Source: Emydura subglobosa (taxonomy: Eukaryota; Chordata; Testudines; Chelidae). Taken from it: 64,000 nucleotides of DNA. The position numbers were made by a program, and so were the translations under genes. Below are positions 11,879 to 22,885 of this stretch, piece after piece (within the stretch, counting starts at the first letter, position 1; each line of letters opens with the position of its first letter). Location: NCBI GenBank assembly GCA_007922225.1, contig ML679961.1:1594960-1658959 (forward strand), read 5' to 3'. The notes beneath the pieces are model-generated. The model saw only the letters and a program-made list of their open reading frames with translations. It did not search any database and had not been told where the DNA came from.

Positions 11879-12068
11879 CTGAGCAGGCGGGGTCAAGCAG
11901 CACTTCCAAGCTGATACCCTCGTATGCCACGTACTCAGCACAGAACTTAGTTCAGCAGAGCAACGATAAAATGCAATCCGATACCCGCACCCAGGTTAAC
12001 AGGGTGTCTGAGCAGGCAGGCTCAATCAGCACTTCCAAGCTGACACACACACATGCCACGGACACAGC
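11879..12068. repeat. Direct duplication with 129-bp period
   Basis: A segment of about 60 bp at 11879-11938 (TCTGAGCAGGCGGGGTCAAG..., CACTTCCAAGCTGA, ATGCCACG) is repeated at 12008-12066 with modest divergence, offset by 129 bp. A short AC run follows the first motif in the second copy and precedes it in the first. It is not coding. Confidence 0.75.
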
Positions 12069-13444
12069 ATTCCCCACCCCCCAATCAATTGTCCTGGCAG
12101 TAACTCCGTGGATGAGCAGACCCCCGGGGTTTTTGACTTTACAGGGATCTTTGGCTTAGGTAAGAGGAGTGTCGCTGCAGAGCAAATAGAGAAACTGAGA
12201 AAACAAAAGAGTAACCGAAGTTCAGAGAGAGAATGGTGACCTGCTTGACCGTAAAAGTTATTTTTGCTGCCAGGTATATAAAACTTATAATGATGCTAGT
12301 AGTATCAGTCATACAACGAGAGACAACAATACCACACGGTTCCCACTGGGGTATTGGGGAAATCTAGCTCGAGTTTGATCACAAAAGTCAGGTTTAGGAA
12401 GTTATATCTGGAATGAGAGAGAGAGAGAAATCTCACCACTCAGTGATGCTTGACCGGGTTGATGTTCCCAGGTGTTTTCTGGAGAGGGTCCAGAGCGCTC
12501 GAGATCGGCAGAGCCCCCGAAATGATCAGTGAAAAGGTGAAGCTGGTGAAAAGTAAAAGGTGAACTGGTGCAGCTTTTGGATCCACGCAACAAAACAGAG
12601 ATTTGAACTTGGGTAGGGGTTTTTGTAGGGAAGCAAAAATGGTTCAAGGGAGAACACTGGATTTGTTTATGAGTAAATGATGACTCAAGGGAATATACCA
12701 GAGTTGTTTTGTTTAGGCTGGACAATAGGAGCTGACCATTTCTGGCTATGGGCGATGTTACTCCAATTACTCACAATGCAATCAGACAGATTCAGTATTT
12801 TGGATGCCCACAAAGGATTCATTACTAGAAATGGTCTGATAAATGCGGAGCTGGGTGTATTCAGGCATGGGTCAACTAGCATCTGGAGCAGAGATCATCA
12901 TCATTTCGTGCTCCCTTGCTTCTCTGGTCCCAGAGTTCAGTGCGGTCCCTGCCTTGGAATCTCTGTTCTCCACTCTGAATGCTAATGGCAGTGCCTGCCT
13001 GTCCGTCTTTGATGCAAATGAGACTAGGGGAGCTGCCTTAATCCTGTCACCCTTGTCCAGAGGGGTTTAGGTGTGTCTCCCACTGCATTTTCATTGCTTT
13101 TTGTAAGTCTTTCTTCTGATCAGTTCTGGTTCAGGCCGGGGGAGAGGGGTCCTTCATGAGTCACATCGGCTGGGTACTGCACCAGGGTTCTCCAGGAACA
13201 CAGAGCTGACAGGTAACACTTAGATGTGGTCCCAGGGGGGACTGCCTTGTGAACTGTCTCTGCAGCTCTGACTAGGAAAAGGGTTCTGTCCTCACAGGAG
13301 GAGAATCATCCAGACCTGTGTATCGCCGCCTCACCCACCCCAGCAGTCCATGGCTGCTCTTTGCTCCCTATGCAGCGCTATCACATGACAGGATAAGGAA
13401 TGGGACCCAAGATGCATTACACTGAATACATGTTGACAGAGACC
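12069..13444. other. Unassigned, possibly LTR-retroelement derived
   Basis: The text around 12240-13080 (for example 'gccaggtatataaaac', 'gcttgaccgggttgatg', 'ctgccttaatcctgtcacc') gives me an impression of a repeat seen elsewhere in turtles. I can show no termini, target duplication or conserved protein. Frames here are short and overlapping. Confidence 0.3.
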
Positions 13445-13535
13445 GTGTCTACATGGGAAATTTGCACCAGTTTAGCTAAATCATTTTAGAATTTGAAAGT
13501 TTAAAATGCGACACGTCTCATATAGACAAGGCCTG
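13445..13535. mobile_element. Small inverted-end DNA element, possible MITE
   Basis: The ends read 'cgtgtctacatggga' and 'tcatatagacaaggcc', which are loosely inverted ('tgtctacat'/'atatagaca'). Between them is the 'tttgcaccagtttagctaaat' core, which I recognise as part of a common reptilian non-autonomous repeat. It is short and has no coding content. Confidence 0.45.
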
Positions 13536-15079
13536 AAACAGAACAGCTGGATAAGGAGAACTGAAAGTCCAGACTCATGACATGGCGTGTTCGCATGTCA
13601 CAGATGTGGCAGCGTTCTCATCGACCATTTGTTGCTGCATCCTCACATCAGGGGGTTTGTTTCAACACTGCTCATTACGGAGGAGTTTGTCAGTTATAGA
13701 TTGTGGCCCTGTATGGATTTTGGCAAACGCTGGCTCTGTATCTTCTGAGGGCTCATCTGCAGCGAGGGAGGCAGACATAACTTATGACTTCTTCATATTT
13801 TTTCTATTTTTGTCATGAGACACAAAGAGGAGGGTCCCTCACCAGTACTCTCTGCTTCTCGAAGGGTCATACTTTTACTTTCTCTAATGTGCCTAAAATT
13901 GCTAGAAATCAGCTTAAAACTGGGCATGCAGCCAGGTGCTGTTACAGCATCCTGTTACTGTTTTTAACCATGCCCTGTGCTCCATCCTCGCTGCTGGTTT
14001 GTTTCAGCTATTTGCTATGTCTGGTCTTTGGGGTGAGGACAGCCATTCACTGTATGCTCATACAACACCCGCCACAATAGGCACCACCCTGACTGAGGCC
14101 TGGAGGGGCTACTGCAATATAATGGTTAAATAATAAACATAAGAGACGTTTCTGAAGAACTTTTGATCTCTCCAAATGTTGGCTGTTTCTAAATTGGAAT
14201 AGGAAAATGCCAGTCTCTGCCATGTATTCGAATCAAAAGCAATGGAGTACATTGGGTCTGAATCCGGTAAATGCGTTCAGGCAGAGGCTGCTGATTCACA
14301 TCCTATTTCATTTCTATTAGTTTATCACTTGTGGTTCACGCTGGAAATGGGAGGAAATAAAATGGACCCTAACCTCAGCAGCTTTCTTCTGAAAATTGCT
14401 AAAGACGGAGAATAGGGAAGCAAAGGGGTTCTGGCCTCATTTACCCACTTTGCCCATCCCCGGGGGGAGCTTGTAAACATTTTCTTGCTTCTTGTGTATC
14501 AACAGTGTCCCAGAGTCTTTTGTCTTTTTTTTCCCGCTGATGTGAATGTTGAAAATGCCTGCTCCTATTAGAAACAGCACAACGAACAGAAATTATGGGC
14601 AGCATTACACTAAGGTCTGTGTGCCCGAGAATTGTACACCTCTTGTTCATTGCATTACAAATCTTTCTTTGAGTGGCTATGGATAAAGAGGAAAGTCGTC
14701 CTGAAGGAAATATGACTCACAGAGATTAGATAAATAAGGCAGCTCTAGAAACCATCAGAAAAACACTTTGGCATTCAGGGTCTGACAAACCGTTTAATGG
14801 TTTATAACTGCAATGTTATAATGTAAATAAGAAGCTATTTCTGAAACAAAGATTAAGATAACCAAAATTCAAAAACAATCTTATTAAGAAAATAAAATGT
14901 TCGAAGGGTGCTTATTCTTGAAGCACTTTGTGAGTCTGCATCTCCATTTTTAAACATGCCATTGTTTTCCCACTACTATTTGACTACTAAATAAATGAAA
15001 CTGTATTATGACTGTATGTATTCCAAGGAAGATTTCTTCCCAAAGACAGATGCTTCAGTAGTGGAGCAAACAATTAAGG
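13536..15079. other. Unassigned non-coding DNA
   Basis: Only chance-length frames (98 codons at most). No recognised repeat. Confidence 0.45.
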
Positions 15080-15759
15080 TGCATGGTTCACGATTGTAAA
15101 GAACAGAATTACCAGACACAAAGATGAACATCGTATGTTGGGAAAGAATCAGCATGGGTTTTGTAAAGGGAAATCATGCATCACCAGTCTATTAGAGTTA
15201 CCTTGAGGACAAGGGCTGATATAGTGGACTTGGACTTTCAGAAAGACTTTGACAAGATCCTTCACCAAGTGCTCTTAAGCAAAGTAAACAGTTGTGGGAA
15301 AGGAGGGAAGGTTTTCTCGTGGATTAGTAACGGGTTAAAGGATAGGAAACAAAGGGTAGGAATGAACGGTTAGTTTTCAGAATGGAGAGATGCAAATAGC
15401 GGGGTCCTGCAAAGATCTGTAATAGCACCTGTGAGGTTAAACATATTCAGAAATGATTTGGGAAAAGGGGCGAACAGTGAGGTGGCAAAATGTGAAGACA
15501 ATACACAATTACTCAAGACAGTTAAGTCCAAAGCAGACTGCAAAGACTTACAAGGGGATGTCACAAAACTGAGTGACTAGGAACAAAATGGCAGATGAAA
15601 TTCAATGTTGATAAGTATAAAGTTATGTACATTGGACAACATAGTCTCAACTATATATACAAAATGATGAGGGCTAAATTAGCTGTTACCGATCAAGAAA
15701 GATCTCTGAGCCGTTGTGAATAGTTCTCTGAAAACATCTGGTCAGTGTGCAATCGCAGT

Positions 15760-15781
15760 AAAAAAAAAAAAAAAAAAAAAA
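15760..15781 (+). repeat. A22 tract inside CR1
   Basis: Uninterrupted run of 22 A within the decayed CR1, likely a slippage expansion of an AAA-rich codon stretch. Confidence 0.95.
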
Positions 15782-16128
15782 GCAAATACTGTTAGGAATC
15801 TTAAGGAAAGGGATAGATAATAAAACAGAAAATATCATAATACCTTTCTATAAGTCCATGGTGTGCACAAACCTTGAAAACTGTGTGCAGTTATGGTTTC
15901 CCTATCTCAAAAAAACAAAAATTGTAGAATTGGAAAAAGTACAGATAAGGGCACCAAAATGATGAGGGGTATGGAAGAGCTTCTGTATGTGGAGACAGGA
16001 AAAAGACTGGCAGTGTTCATCTTAGAAAGGAGACCAATGTGGGAGGGGGGTGGTATGTTAGAGGTGTATAAACTAATGAATAGTGGGAGAAAATGAATAA
16101 GGAAGTGTCATTTACCATTTTGCATACC

Positions 16129-16146
16129 AAAAAAAAAAAAAAAAAA
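16129..16146 (+). repeat. A18 tract inside CR1
   Basis: Uninterrupted run of 18 A within the same CR1 copy. Confidence 0.95.
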
Positions 16147-16530
16147 GTGTCACCCAATGAAGTTAATAGGCAGCAGGTTTAAACAAACAAAAGGAAGTAT
16201 TTCTTTACACAATGCACAGTCTAACTGTGGAACTGATGGTCAGAGGATGCTGTGAAGGCAAAAAGTATAACTGGGTTCAAAAATAATTGGATTAGTTCAT
16301 GGAGAACAGCTATTAGCCAAGATGGTCAGGAATGCAAACTCATGCTCTGGGTGTCACTAAACCTTCAACTGCCAGAAGCTTGGACTGGAAAACAGGAGAT
16401 GGATTATTTGAAATAGCCCTGTTCTTTTCATTCCCGCTGAAGAATATTGCACTGGCCACTGTCAGAAGAGAGGATACTGGGCTAGATGGGCCATTGGTCT
16501 GACCCAGTATGACGGCTGATACGATCTAAT

Positions 16531-18149
16531 GTAGATATGGCAGTCAGGGTTTTTTGCCCTGCTAAAGTGCTCCTTCTTTCATGGTTCCACCCCCATGTAA
16601 TGGTGGGCAGTCTAACCTCCAGTCCCGTTCTCGTATTTGGCATCTGTTGGGATTTGTCTACAAGGGGCCAACTCTGTGACGTGCACATGAGTTTTTTCCA
16701 CTGGGATTTGAACTTAGGACACCTACTCATTATTCATTTCACATAGCTCACCCTACAGCCACCAGATAGTAATAACATTCACTCTGTACAACCCGGGTTA
16801 CTCCTGATCCAGTGATATAACCATGTATATTTTAATATCCCATCAGCATTCCCCTTCAGCTCCTACCAATGACAATGTATCCTGCTTCAGACACAAATTC
16901 AGTATTGTACTTATAAACAAATAACACCATTCAGTTATTTATAGCACAAACACATTATAAAAGACCTCTTATCAGGGTACAGTGTCTGTAAGCACTAAAC
17001 AATTTTTACAGCTGCTATGAGAACTTACCCCAAAGAACCAGCATTTTCCCTTTCTAAAAGAATAAATACTTAATGCCCTCATTGGCCGCAGACATGAAAA
17101 TGTACAGACTCACTGCCACCCACATCACACTATTGTATCTTCAGACCAGAAATCAACTGCAGCCCATTTTGCAAGCCAGATCATCTTATTGTCTAGACGT
17201 CTCCATCCATTTGTTCTCCTCTGTTATAAACAAAACAAAGCTCCACCAAACAACCTCCACCCTGAACAGTCTTTTAAACTATCTGAATAAAACGATGGAT
17301 TAAAACAACCCAATGTAGGGTTCCTACACATAAGTGGGTTGAAAATAAGTTAAATGAATTGAAAAGTAAACAAGCAGATTGCTCCCAGAATCAACTCCTC
17401 CTGAGAAACAAGAGAAGTTCAGTTTAGTCCAAGGGATTTGGTCTTCTTGAAACAAGAGGGAATGACCGCTTCTGTCTCTGGTGCTGGCTTGCATTTGCGG
17501 CCTCACTGCAGGAGAAACACAAGCCCAGCACGTACAAGGTCTGACCAGTTGCTCCAAGCCTAGCAAACCTCTATCAGCGGTGGCCTGTCAGTCATTGCTT
17601 TTGCCTGTCTTTCTGGTCACCGGCCACTGCACTGTTGGAAAAAAATGCAGCTGAGCCGCCCTCTTATTGGACAGAAGGAAAAAGAGAGAGTGAGAGAGGA
17701 CAGAGGAGAAATAACGTGGGGAAGGAAAACGACCCATCAGGGAGGATGCGGCTGCATGGGGCCCACGTGGCGTTCAGGCTTTACCCAGGCTGGTGGAAAG
17801 GGTGATGTCCCAGCCAAGCCAGTCATCTGGGTTGTAAGACGGACAGTCCTGTGTTTGTCTGTCCCCCCCCCCCTCCCCGTTTGGGACTGATGTGGTTTTG
17901 TCCGGTATTGCATGTGGGGGGGACGCCATTTTGCAAAGCATCCAGCTCAGGTCCTGCAGTAAAAGCAGGGAGGGGCACTCTGAAAATGGCGGCCTGTGTG
18001 CGATGTGACCTTGCATGTACTGGGTGCGTGAGGTCATGCCGCGGGAGGTGGGGATAACCATGGGCCCTTGTTCTGTAATCTAAGCATGCATCAGTGTCCA
18101 CCCTAGATGTCTCTGGGCTGGTCTCCTCAGACATCTTTCAGGATCAGGA
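16531..18149. other. Unassigned DNA with a C11 tract
   Basis: C11 lies at 17863-17873. A GC-rich stretch from about 17640 to 18060 yields overlapping frames on both strands. None has a recognised domain. Confidence 0.45.
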
Positions 18150-18300
18150 GTAGGGCCCTGTCAATCTGCGGATATCCTCGGACCACGTTTGCAGATTGTG
18201 GACGGATGGAGATCCAAATTTTATATCTAAAGCCCTGCAAATCTGTGGATATTCGCTTTATATTCACGGACCATGTTTGCAGATCAGATGCAGAAACAAA
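18150..18300. mobile_element. Short repeated unit, possible non-autonomous DNA element
   Basis: The phrase 'ctgcggatatcctcggaccacgtttgcagat' at 18166 returns at 18238-18282 as 'ctgtggatattcgcttta...cacggaccatgtttgcagat', a direct internal repeat about 75 bp apart. 'agggccctgtcaatctgcgg' at 18151 and 'aagccctgcaaatctgtgg' at 18229 look like two copies of one terminus. This resembles a reptilian MITE family rich in 'gcggatat' words. The class is uncertain. Confidence 0.45.
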
Positions 18301-18833
18301 TTCTGCACCCGCTGTGGCAAAGCACCCCCTCAGTCTTGCTGGGCGAGGGTGGCCTCCCCTGGCGGGACAGGCCTGGGATAAATCTGCCCCACGCTGGATG
18401 AGTCTTTTGGTTCTCCCCTCAGCGTCTCTGTCCTAGAGTGTCTGGGGTGGGTCTTGGATTAGGCCTGAGGAAGATCCCTCTGACTCCCAGGGAGGGGGTG
18501 CTCTGGTCAGTCTATGATGCCCAGAGCCTGGGGAACTATCTTTTCTCAGGCTCCTTGGATGGGTCTGTAGATGTGGTGGTGGTGTCGCCCTGGGGGAGTC
18601 AAAGCCGTACCCACCCTTCCCCCAAGCTGGTGCCTGGGCATTTTCCCTTTGCTGCTCCCTTTCTGCGGAGAATCACTATTTTCTATCTTGGGGACATCTC
18701 TCCTACTGCTACAAACCTTCTAGCAGCTTCTCTCTCTCTCCCCCCAGTCTCTACCGGAGGTTTTGGGGGGGGAGAGGTTAATAGGCCTGGACTAGCCCTT
18801 GATTAGGCTTAGGTGTCTCTAATTGCTCTGCAG

Positions 18834-18867
<34 letters not shown>

Positions 18868-21339
18868 CAAGGAAAGGGGCGTTTCACATTCTCGGGCTGA
18901 CATGCCTGCCCTCGGTACCCTTTTGTAGCCATCCAGCTGGATCCTGGGATCCCAGGGTTTGGTGGTGGCAACAGCAGCAGCCATGATGATGAAATTCCGT
19001 CCTTCCTGTCCATCCATCCTGCTGTCCTTTCAGAGAGCTGCAGATGAATGGGGCAGGAGCCGCATTCCACTCACATTCATCAATCACAACACACGCCGGT
19101 GATTTTCCTCTCAATTCCAGGAGCATTCGGTTCCCTGCCATGCCACCCAGTGACTTACAAGGAGCCCGGCCCAGCCCGTCGCACAGCTCTTTCGATGCAC
19201 ACAATCCATCTTCTACCAGCTTGTTGCTCACTTCCATAAACCATTTTCAATGAGGAGCTGAGTTGGACAGTTGTTCCCTTGGACACCTGGCAGCCCAGGC
19301 CTCTGTAACGAAGTCCAGACAGTCAACTTTCTGCATGGAAATGTGGTGTAGGGGAGGTTGGGGAGGGGGATCTCTCCCCCATGTGCACATACACGGGGGC
19401 AAGGACACGGCAGTCACGGCCATGAAGTAACAGCCCCAGCACGTTAGCTTGTCATGAATTTAAATTCCATGATTCCTCCCTTTCCCCAGCCCAGGCTGCC
19501 CCCTTCATTGTCCCTCTTTTTGGCCAATGCAGCACGAGTGTGGAGGCCTATAGCCAGGTAGGTAAGGAGGGTGCAGGCTGCTCCGCCAGCAGCCTTGCAA
19601 AACTCCCCGAGTGGAAGTTCTTGCCCCGGTGCTCTCTGACATTTCCCCAGGATATTTCATAGTCAGTGCTGCAGACTGAAAAATAACTAGCACCACTCCC
19701 CTGCAGGGGTGTAGACATCTTGTGAGCTGCAAACTTCATCCGAGCTATCCCGCTCAGAAGGCAACCTCGCAGACAAGGCTGCCGGGGCACTAGAAACATT
19801 GCTTCAGAAACACTCTTAGTGATGGTTTTATTTTGTTTCCCACCCCTCCCCCCTATTGCTTACCCGATGGACACGGAGTCTTTGCTGCAGCCGGGAAAAA
19901 TCGATATGATTACCACTTTGCCATCGGGCTACATCTAACTACAATATCCTGGACAAGCAGGAGACACATCACTCACAGACAATGCTGCATTGCAGCTGGA
20001 GCCTGAATGACGGGTGGAGAGAGAGGGAAACAAAAACTACCCAGATCATCTTTACTATGAGAGCAATTACAGATGGTATCAGCATTTTAAGCTGGCTCTA
20101 TTATTAATGGGAAGAGCAACGGTTAAAGGTTAGTAGCTATTACAGAGCTGCTCTATAAGCAGCTTACTTGTCTCTGCAGCAGCTCGAGGTCTGAGAGGCA
20201 GCTTGGGCTTTCTCCTAGGTGACCTCTCTTTCTGAGTCTTTTCAGTTTCATTATTAAAAGACCAAAACCTGTGCTGATTGGTGTAATTCTCAGAGGATGG
20301 TCGCTTTAGTTGGAAAACAGCTGAGCCAATTCACGGTCTTTTATCGTTTTATCATCTATTCCAGGAGCTCAGGAAACTTATGTTTGTGATGTATGGTGTT
20401 TTTGGAGGGTGAAAAGGGTCTGGGGGGAAGGATATAGCTGGAGTTCAGGAACTCCAAACAACTTATTCTGAATAGAATTAAAATATCTCATCGCTCCTCT
20501 TCTGCTTCTCTGTAGATTTCTTTTCAATTAGCTCTGAAATATATTCATCCAAGTGGAACTGTTACATTCCTCTAAGCTGACAAGAAAAAATGTGAAAACT
20601 TGAAAGCACATGAAGGCTAAACGTAAACTATTCACAGGCAGCATGTTGCATCTGTAAGTTATTATATTGATTCAGCCTTCTCAAGCATTTGGATTTAAAT
20701 ACCAGGTGATGGCTGATCTGCCTGGCAGGCCACCAACTTCCTCGCCCCTGTGTGTGTCTCATGCACGGTGGGCGGAGTGTCAGACTGTTCAGTGTGCAAA
20801 GGTACTAAGAAATTATCTGACAGATTTGGGCCAGGATCCATAGTTCCCAAATGGAAATAGAGTAAATTCTTAATGTTTTCCTCCTTCTAAACGAAACACA
20901 GGACTCATGGCAGGTGTTCCGCATAATTACCAGAACCTGTCTTAGCCCCTTGCCTGCCCTTTTGATATTGATATTGAATGCCTGATGCATGTCAGCTACC
21001 TGGAGCCCCTATACTGTGAGGGAAGGTCATGGGACAGCTTGTAAGATCAGGGAGCTGTTTTGAAACCAAAGCTTTCATTGGTGAAGTGCTGCACATTGAA
21101 CATCTTCTGCCATGCTGGTGACATCTGGCTGCAGCCAATGAGACATCGGCTGGCATAAATATTTACATAGGTGAGACAAAGTGGCAGTGATGGGGTCTGG
21201 TGTTTTCAGACCATTTACCTTGCTGAAGAACATAAAATCCGATCAGGCAATAATCAACAGCTGCACTGGGGCTAGCAGAGACGCCTCCTCCTTCTCCTTC
21301 CTCAGGTACTTGGAGTTTAAAGTGGCTGAATGGCCTCAG
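18301..21339. other. Unassigned DNA, includes a long poly(C)
   Basis: About 3 kb with no recognised transposon. Positions 18310-19400 are GC-richer and give many overlapping chance frames (the longest is 122 codons). The sequence around 20040-20370 is compositionally plain and uninterrupted by repeats, so it is a reasonable place to look for conserved non-coding sequence. Confidence 0.4.
18837..18865. repeat. Poly(C) tract, 29 bp
   Basis: Uninterrupted C29 (G29 on the minus strand). It can form quadruplex or i-motif structure and is error-prone in sequencing. Its length should not be trusted. Confidence 0.95.
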
Positions 21340-21606
21340 GCCCTGTCTACACTGACCTGTGAGATTTGGCGGCAGTCGATGGGAGTTACGCAAAGTACAC
21401 AAAAAACGTGCGTCACTCCCGTCGACTGCTGAGAGTCTCTTCTGCGCTCCGCCCGCACTGCGCTGTTCCCGTCGATGCAGCGCGGCGCTACTTGTGTAGC
21501 TGGTCTTAGTACGTCCATTTCTGGATCGACTGAGCAGGTCTGCACTGACGGCTCAGTCCATCCGGAGAAATCGATCTGACGGCGGCGAATTTGTAGTGTA
21601 GTCATA
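21340..21606. mobile_element. MITE with target duplication GCCTCAG
   Basis: The 267-bp element is flanked by GCCTCAG at 21333-21339 and 21607-21613. Its ends are loosely inverted ('gccctgtctacact' on the left, 'agtgtagtcata' on the right). Just inside the left end there is a hairpin: 'cggcagtcgatgggagt' near 21370 pairs with 'actcccgtcgactgctg' near 21415. It is CpG-rich relative to flanking DNA, suggesting either recent arrival or an originally GC-rich family. It has no coding capacity and must have moved with a transposase supplied elsewhere. Confidence 0.7.
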
Positions 21607-21613
21607 GCCTCAG

Positions 21614-22254
21614 ACTTTTCATTTATGAAACTCACTTGAAGGGTAAACTGTGGGCCCAGTCTGGGACCCATCCTCACCTGGAGCAAAGGGGATGGACTGA
21701 TGAGCAGATGGGTCTCCTCAGCTGGAGATTCCCCCTTAAAGTCTATGTTACCACCTCTGCAGTCACTGGCAGAAGGAGATTTTCAGATGTGTTTCACTGA
21801 GAAAAGGTCACAGTGCTGGTCATTGCTCACACTGCACTATTGGATGGGCCCCTGGAGAGGTAATAGCCTCTGTTAGGTTTGGGAGCTGCAAACAGGTCGT
21901 CTTCCCCCTCAGCTGTGACCAGCTGGGGAACACTGGGCCTCAAAGAGGAATGAAGCCTTACTCTCTGCGAGAGAAAACACTAGAGTATTCAGCGATCAGT
22001 CTAGCAGTTCTACTGTGGTAGAATTAAATCCCCTCCCATAGGCTCTAAAAGGGACAATCCCGATTGGCGAGCTGGGGGAAGATGGGTGAACAAGCCAGGT
22101 GTCTCTGGACAAGAGGGAAATGCTAGCAAGCTGCATGGAAACTGGTGAAAAACACCATAATAGAGGCTTCAGCCTCTATCGTTTACCCCAAATCAAAAAA
22201 CGAAAACTAACAAAACAGCCAGTCAGAGGGCTAACGCAATGTCACCATGGCTAA
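21614..22254. other. Unassigned non-coding DNA
   Basis: No recognised repeat or frame. Confidence 0.45.
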
Positions 22255-22885
22255 CGAACAGAATGGAAGAGGTAGACAGAGGCAAAAAAGTATCCTTTAA
22301 AAATTGGAGTCACAGCCTACTGAGGAAAATAGAAAGATGTATAAACTCTGGCAAGTTCAGTGTGAAATCAGGCAGGCCAAAAAAGAATTTGAAGAGCAAC
22401 TATCATAGAGGTCTATAAAATCGTAACTGGTGTGGAGAAAGTAAATAAGGAAGTGTTATTTACTCCTTCTCATAACACCATAGGGATTACCAAATGAAAT
22501 TCATAGGCAGCAGGTTTAAAACTAACAAAAGGAAGTACTTCTTCACACAACGCACAGTCAGCCTGTTGAACTTGCTGCCAGGAGATGTTGTGAAGGCCAA
22601 AAGTATAACCTGGTTCAAAAGAATTGGATAAGTTCATGGCAGATAGGTCCATCAATGGCTATTAGTCAAGATGGTCAAGGACACAACCCCATGCTCTGGG
22701 AGTCCCTAAATCTCCGACTGCCAGAAGGTGGGAGTGGACCACAGGGGATGGATCACTCAATAATTGCTCTGTTCTCTTCATTCCCTCTGAAGCATCTGGC
22801 ATCAGCCAGTGTCATAAAGCAGGTCACTGGACTAGCTGGATCCTTGGTCTGACCTGATATGGCCAGTTTCATGTTCTTATGGATT
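22255..22885 (+). mobile_element. CR1-like LINE with internal deletion
   Basis: Two distant CR1 parts are joined. Positions 22255-22408 encode the linker between endonuclease and reverse transcriptase (degraded, with KMYKLWQVQCEIRQAKKEFEEQL). This is followed immediately by the C-terminal and 3' UTR part from 'atcatagaggtctataaaatcg' (22405) onward, ending 'cttggtctgacctgatatggccag...ttcttatgg'. The reverse transcriptase core is missing at the junction. The 3' part matches the copies at 15080 and 51805. Confidence 0.85.

Larger units (their letters stand above)
15080..16530 (+). mobile_element. CR1-like LINE, ORF2 remnant plus 3' UTR
   Basis: This is a continuous but stop-ridden reverse transcriptase remnant. 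It starts with the 'NQHGFCKGKSC'-type block near 15150 and the motif A region at 15176-15373 (VDLDFQKDFDKILH). A degraded motif C lies near 15495 where the second Asp is replaced (EDNTQ). Then follow the 'VQIRAPKMMRGMEE' region near 15940 and a long 3' UTR with 'gctattagccaagatggtca' and 'gggctagatgggccattggtctgacc'. Poly(A) runs interrupt it at 15760-15781 (22 A) and 16129-16146 (18 A), where consensus CR1 has none. It belongs to another subfamily than the 2380 copy, shared with 22255 and 51805. Confidence 0.88.
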
